Below, in pieces: positions 11,939-14,144 of a stretch of 14,144 nt of DNA. The notes beneath the pieces are model-generated. The model made no database searches, was not told the DNA's origin, and worked only from the letters and a program-made list of their open reading frames with translations. Source of the DNA: a bacterium (GTDB taxonomy: Bacteria; Atribacterota; JS1; SB-45; 34-128); assembly GCA_018894595.1 (NCBI GenBank), contig JAHIPN010000194.1, positions 1 to 14,144 on the forward strand, read 5' to 3'. Position 1 is the first letter of the stretch. Every line of letters begins with the position of its first letter. Made by a program: the position numbers and the translations under genes.

Positions 11939-13657
11939 ATGACTTATGATATTATTTTAATTTCTTCACCAAATAAAAATATTGATTATCCTGGCTTATC
12001 TTTGCCTATTTTGACTGCTGCTTTAAGGCAAAATGGATTTAAGGTCAGGCAATATGATCTGAACATCATACTTAGGAATGAATTATTAACTGAGGAAGCT
12101 CTAAAGCTTATATTAACAGATTCCTTACCTATTTACGCAAAATTCCTTAGTCATTCAAATATCGATCTAAAAAAATTGTGTGATATTTCTTTATATCTAG
12201 ATAATTTAAATAATATTTATGGATTTAAAAGCTTAGAGCAAGTCAAGAAGAAGGCCCAACAAAGGGATTATGCATGGATATTCAATGAAGATATTCGGTT
12301 CCAACAATTAATCAGTTTATTTAAGATAAATAGAGCATTACATCATTTAATAGATCTAGCCCTAATTATCTCTAACTTCTCAGTTGATGATTTTCTTACA
12401 TCCAAAATTTCAAAATTTATTGATAAATACGCAAAAGATTTACTTAATAATAATCCAGAAGTAATTGGCTTTTCAATTCTCGAAATACAAAGAGTATTTT
12501 CTTTAAAAATAATAAGGGTTTTAAGAGGGCAGCAGTATAATGGGAAAATAGTTGTAGGAGGTGCTGATCCAACACGATTTCCTTTAGGATACATGAAGTA
12601 TATTAATTCAATTGATGCTTTGTTCTATAGGGAAGCTGAGCTATCCTTAGTAAGGTATTTGAATCAATTACACAATAATAAACCTAATTATCATGATGTT
12701 CCCGGTCTTTATTTTCGTAAACATAATGGAGAGGTAATTTCCTGTAATCATGATCAACTAGATTTATCCTTTATTCCAACCCCTGATTTTGACGATTTAC
12801 CCTTAGATTTATATTTAACTCCAACTCTTCCAGTCCAATCGAGTAGAGGTTGTTATTGGCATAAGTGCAAATTTTGCATTCACTGGGATACGTATAGTGA
12901 TTTTAGGACTCGCTCTCCTGAGAAGTTTGTACACGACATCAAGCACCTATCAAAAAAGTATAAAACAAAATATTTTCATTTTACAGATGATTGTTTAACA
13001 ATTCCTCATGCTCGAAAAATTGTAAAATTAATAAAAGAAAATCATCTTGATATTAGATGGTTATCATATTTTAGGATTGAAAATGATTTGGATTTTAACT
13101 TATTAAAAGAAATTTGGGATGCAGGAGGTCGAATTTTAGAAATGGGTTTAGAAAGCGCCTCTCCACGCATGTTGAAATTAATGAATAAAAATATTTCTCC
13201 CGAAGTCGCTAGGAGAATAGCAGATGATGCTTCATTAATTGGCTTAATGGTAAAATTTTTTATGTTTCATGGATATCCAAAAGAAGAACTATCCGAAGTT
13301 AAAACTACTGTTGAATTTACTGAGTCCTTAATTAAAAGTGGAAAGATTAGGCCCTTTTTAGCTTTACGTAATAGGTTTGAATTATTACATGGTTCTGATA
13401 TATATTTAACAGTTGTTAAAAATAAAGAGAGTGCTGTTCTGAAATATTGGAAACCTAGTGGGGTATTTGGGATCCGTGCTGAATATATATTAAAATCAGA
13501 TGAAGAATCTAGTCGTCAAGTAATAAAAGAATTCGTGAACCGGATAAGAAAATATATGTCAGATAATAAGATATTTAATACTGATGATGATAATGTAATG
13601 CTTGATTTATTAGTTTTAGATAACCAACCCTTAAAATCTGGTTGGAGAAGTTTTTAA
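11939..13657 (+). CDS. B12-binding-domain radical SAM protein, 572 aa
   Basis: The start at 11939 has GAGAGGGA just upstream, overlapping the previous gene's stop. Residues 3-245 fit the cobalamin-binding Rossmann domain of class B radical SAM enzymes: DIILISSP, PGLSLPILTAALRQNGF, VIGFSI (175-180), IVVGGADPT (204-212) and IDALFYREAE, where GEGE is usual. The long insert (about 50-170) is variable in the family. The radical SAM core starts with SSRGCYWHKCKFC (301-313): C305, C310 and C313, spaced Cx4Cx2C, for the 4Fe-4S cluster, with aromatic F312. YFHFTDD (345-351) and LEMGLESAS (400-408) are later barrel strands. Such enzymes perform methylations, ring contractions or other radical chemistry on lipids, peptides or small molecules. 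The product is unknown. No precursor peptide gene is visible nearby. Confidence 0.9.
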   Translation: MTYDIILISSPNKNIDYPGLSLPILTAALRQNGFKVRQYDLNIILRNELLTEEALKLILTDSLPIYAKFLSHSNIDLKKLCDISLYLDNLNNIYGFKSLEQVKKKAQQRDYAWIFNEDIRFQQLISLFKINRALHHLIDLALIISNFSVDDFLTSKISKFIDKYAKDLLNNNPEVIGFSILEIQRVFSLKIIRVLRGQQYNGKIVVGGADPTRFPLGYMKYINSIDALFYREAELSLVRYLNQLHNNKPNYHDVPGLYFRKHNGEVISCNHDQLDLSFIPTPDFDDLPLDLYLTPTLPVQSSRGCYWHKCKFCIHWDTYSDFRTRSPEKFVHDIKHLSKKYKTKYFHFTDDCLTIPHARKIVKLIKENHLDIRWLSYFRIENDLDFNLLKEIWDAGGRILEMGLESASPRMLKLMNKNISPEVARRIADDASLIGLMVKFFMFHGYPKEELSEVKTTVEFTESLIKSGKIRPFLALRNRFELLHGSDIYLTVVKNKESAVLKYWKPSGVFGIRAEYILKSDEESSRQVIKEFVNRIRKYMSDNKIFNTDDDNVMLDLLVLDNQPLKSGWRSF

Positions 13658-13671
13658 TGTAACACGATTTT

Positions 13672-13724
13672 GCTTAACAATTGGTTGCAGTTGACCAAAT
13701 TGTCGTGCTTCAATTGAAGAAGCA
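13672..13724. other. attC-like half site (integron cassette recombination site), probably truncated
   Basis: GCTTAAC (13672-13678) fits the R'' consensus RYYYAAC and is followed by AATTG and GTTGCAGTTGACC. This layout is known from many attC sites. CACGATTTTGC and CAAATTGTCGTG are partly complementary, and CTTCAATTGAAG (13709-13720) is a perfect 12-bp palindrome at the tip. The expected right half ending GTTRRRY is not found. Instead ATCAGGTCTCAATACTTAAC (about 13731-13750) follows, which resembles an end of a RAYT-type repeat. Recognition is by eye and partly from memory, so confidence is low. Confidence 0.3.
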
Positions 13725-13801
13725 AAAGGAATCAGGTCTCAATACTTAACATAATTTTTTTTTGGGATTGGAATTAATGTAACAGAAAGAGTTCTTTTTT
13801 A

Positions 13802-13839
13802 TAAAAAGAAGGACTTTTAAAATAAGTGTAGTATATAAT
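13802..13839 (+). promoter_or_regulatory. Putative promoter box upstream of glycine riboswitch copy 2
   Basis: AAAAAGAAGGACTTTTAAAA followed by a perfect TATAAT (13834-13839), 23 nt after the start of GGACT. The same arrangement lies before riboswitch copy 1 and, in part, at 7681-7715. With AGGACT as -35 the spacer is 18 nt. The riboswitch core begins about 40 nt downstream. Confidence 0.55.
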
Positions 13840-13877
13840 ATATTAACTTTGAAATGAATTTAATATTGTATTTTGTA

Positions 13878-13999
13878 TGAAGGTAACAGGAGAGACTTTT
13901 TCTTTTTCAAAAAAAGAGAAAAGGAGCCGAAGAGGCAAGATGCGAAAAGCATTTAAACTTACAGGCAAAAGGACTGTTACCGGACAGAACTCTGGAGAG
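13878..13999 (+). promoter_or_regulatory. Glycine riboswitch, aptamer I (copy 2)
   Basis: GGAGAG (13889-13894), GGAGCCGAAGAGGCAAG (13923-13939), stem GATGC/GCATT (13939-13943 with 13949-13953), ACAGGCAAAAGGACTG, GTTACCGG and ACAGAACTCTGGAGAG ending at 13999. It is closely similar to copy 1 along its whole length, including the nonstructural AATTTAATATTGTA just upstream, so the two leaders are paralogous duplicates. The regulated gene lies beyond the right edge. Confidence 0.9.
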
Positions 14000-14010
14000 C
14001 TTTATACAAA

Positions 14011-14045
14011 AAAGCACCGACGGAGGGCAACTTCTAATTGAAAGG
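14011..14045 (+). promoter_or_regulatory. Start of glycine riboswitch aptamer II (copy 2), possibly interrupted
   Basis: GCACCGACGGAGGGCAA (14013-14029) is close to the CACCGAAGGGGCAA core that opens the second aptamer, and it lies 13 nt after aptamer I. This is the normal short linker, in contrast with copy 1. The matching AAACTTTCAGGTAAAAGGAC block is not visible by 14144. A GGGTCAGCCTG...AACCCT segment (14051-14076) may be another insertion. The rest to 14144 shows no recognisable gene. Confidence 0.5.
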
Positions 14046-14144
14046 AAATAGGGTCAGCCTGTAAAGATTTAACCCTGGTACTTTATAAACTATGCAAAAT
14101 ATTTTTGATAATTATATCCAATCGATTTCTTCTAAATTTTCTCA

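Noticed and set aside
14051..14076. GGGTCAGCCTG...AACCCT as a further REP copy
   Set aside because: Only a 5-bp complementary end is visible, there is no matching interior, and the window ends soon after; not enough to call.

Overview
The window is AT-rich (roughly two thirds or more A+T by eye) and every gene I can support lies on the + strand. It looks like an accessory region of a bacterial chromosome. Nearly all genes have Shine-Dalgarno sites, glycine riboswitch leaders are present, and the intergenic DNA is littered with short palindromic elements of the kind spread by REP-associated tyrosine (RAYT, IS200/Y1-like) transposases, including two decayed C-terminal fragments of such transposases. 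I cannot name the genus. The repeat style and low GC would fit an environmental anaerobe such as a planctomycete, an omnitrophote or a deltaproteobacterium-like lineage, but that is impression only.

Layout. (1) 1-1169: an AbiE-type toxin-antitoxin pair, cut by the left edge, whose toxin gene carries a frameshift. (2) 1170-2110: a gene-poor stretch holding three copies of one REP-like hairpin and a tandem glycine riboswitch with an intact expression platform. One hairpin sits in the linker between the two aptamers. A fresh promoter follows the riboswitch terminator. (3) 2111-3931: a 606-residue protein with a C-terminal PD-(D/E)XK nuclease domain. (4) 3932-4276: a transposase relic and a hairpin. 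(5) 4277-7394: a 929-residue metallophosphoesterase-NACHT-HEAT-like fusion followed 10 nt later by a 105-residue protein. This looks like an NLR-like (STAND) anti-phage module. (6) 7398-7648: a 251-bp MITE-like element with terminal inverted repeats around the C-terminal end of a RAYT gene. (7) 7888-13657: four co-directional genes: an alpha/alpha-toroid protein with two C-terminal membrane helices, an NAD(P)-dependent aldehyde dehydrogenase, an unrecognised 294-residue protein, and a B12-binding-type radical SAM enzyme. (8) 13658-14144: an attC-like half site, a promoter box and a second glycine riboswitch leader, paralogous to the first and running off the window.

How it fits together. Parts 1, 3 and 5 read as a defence island: toxin-antitoxin, nuclease and a nucleotide-dependent sensor/effector ATPase. 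Part 7 is harder to place. It may be a small modification or lipid/secondary-metabolite pathway, or the toroid-membrane gene may be a separate defence effector next to a metabolic operon. The two glycine riboswitch leaders bracket about 12 kb of cargo, and neither is followed in the window by a recognisable glycine-metabolism or amino-acid transport gene. The first appears to be an orphan left behind by rearrangement, and the cargo may have arrived by insertion at, or recombination between, these leaders.
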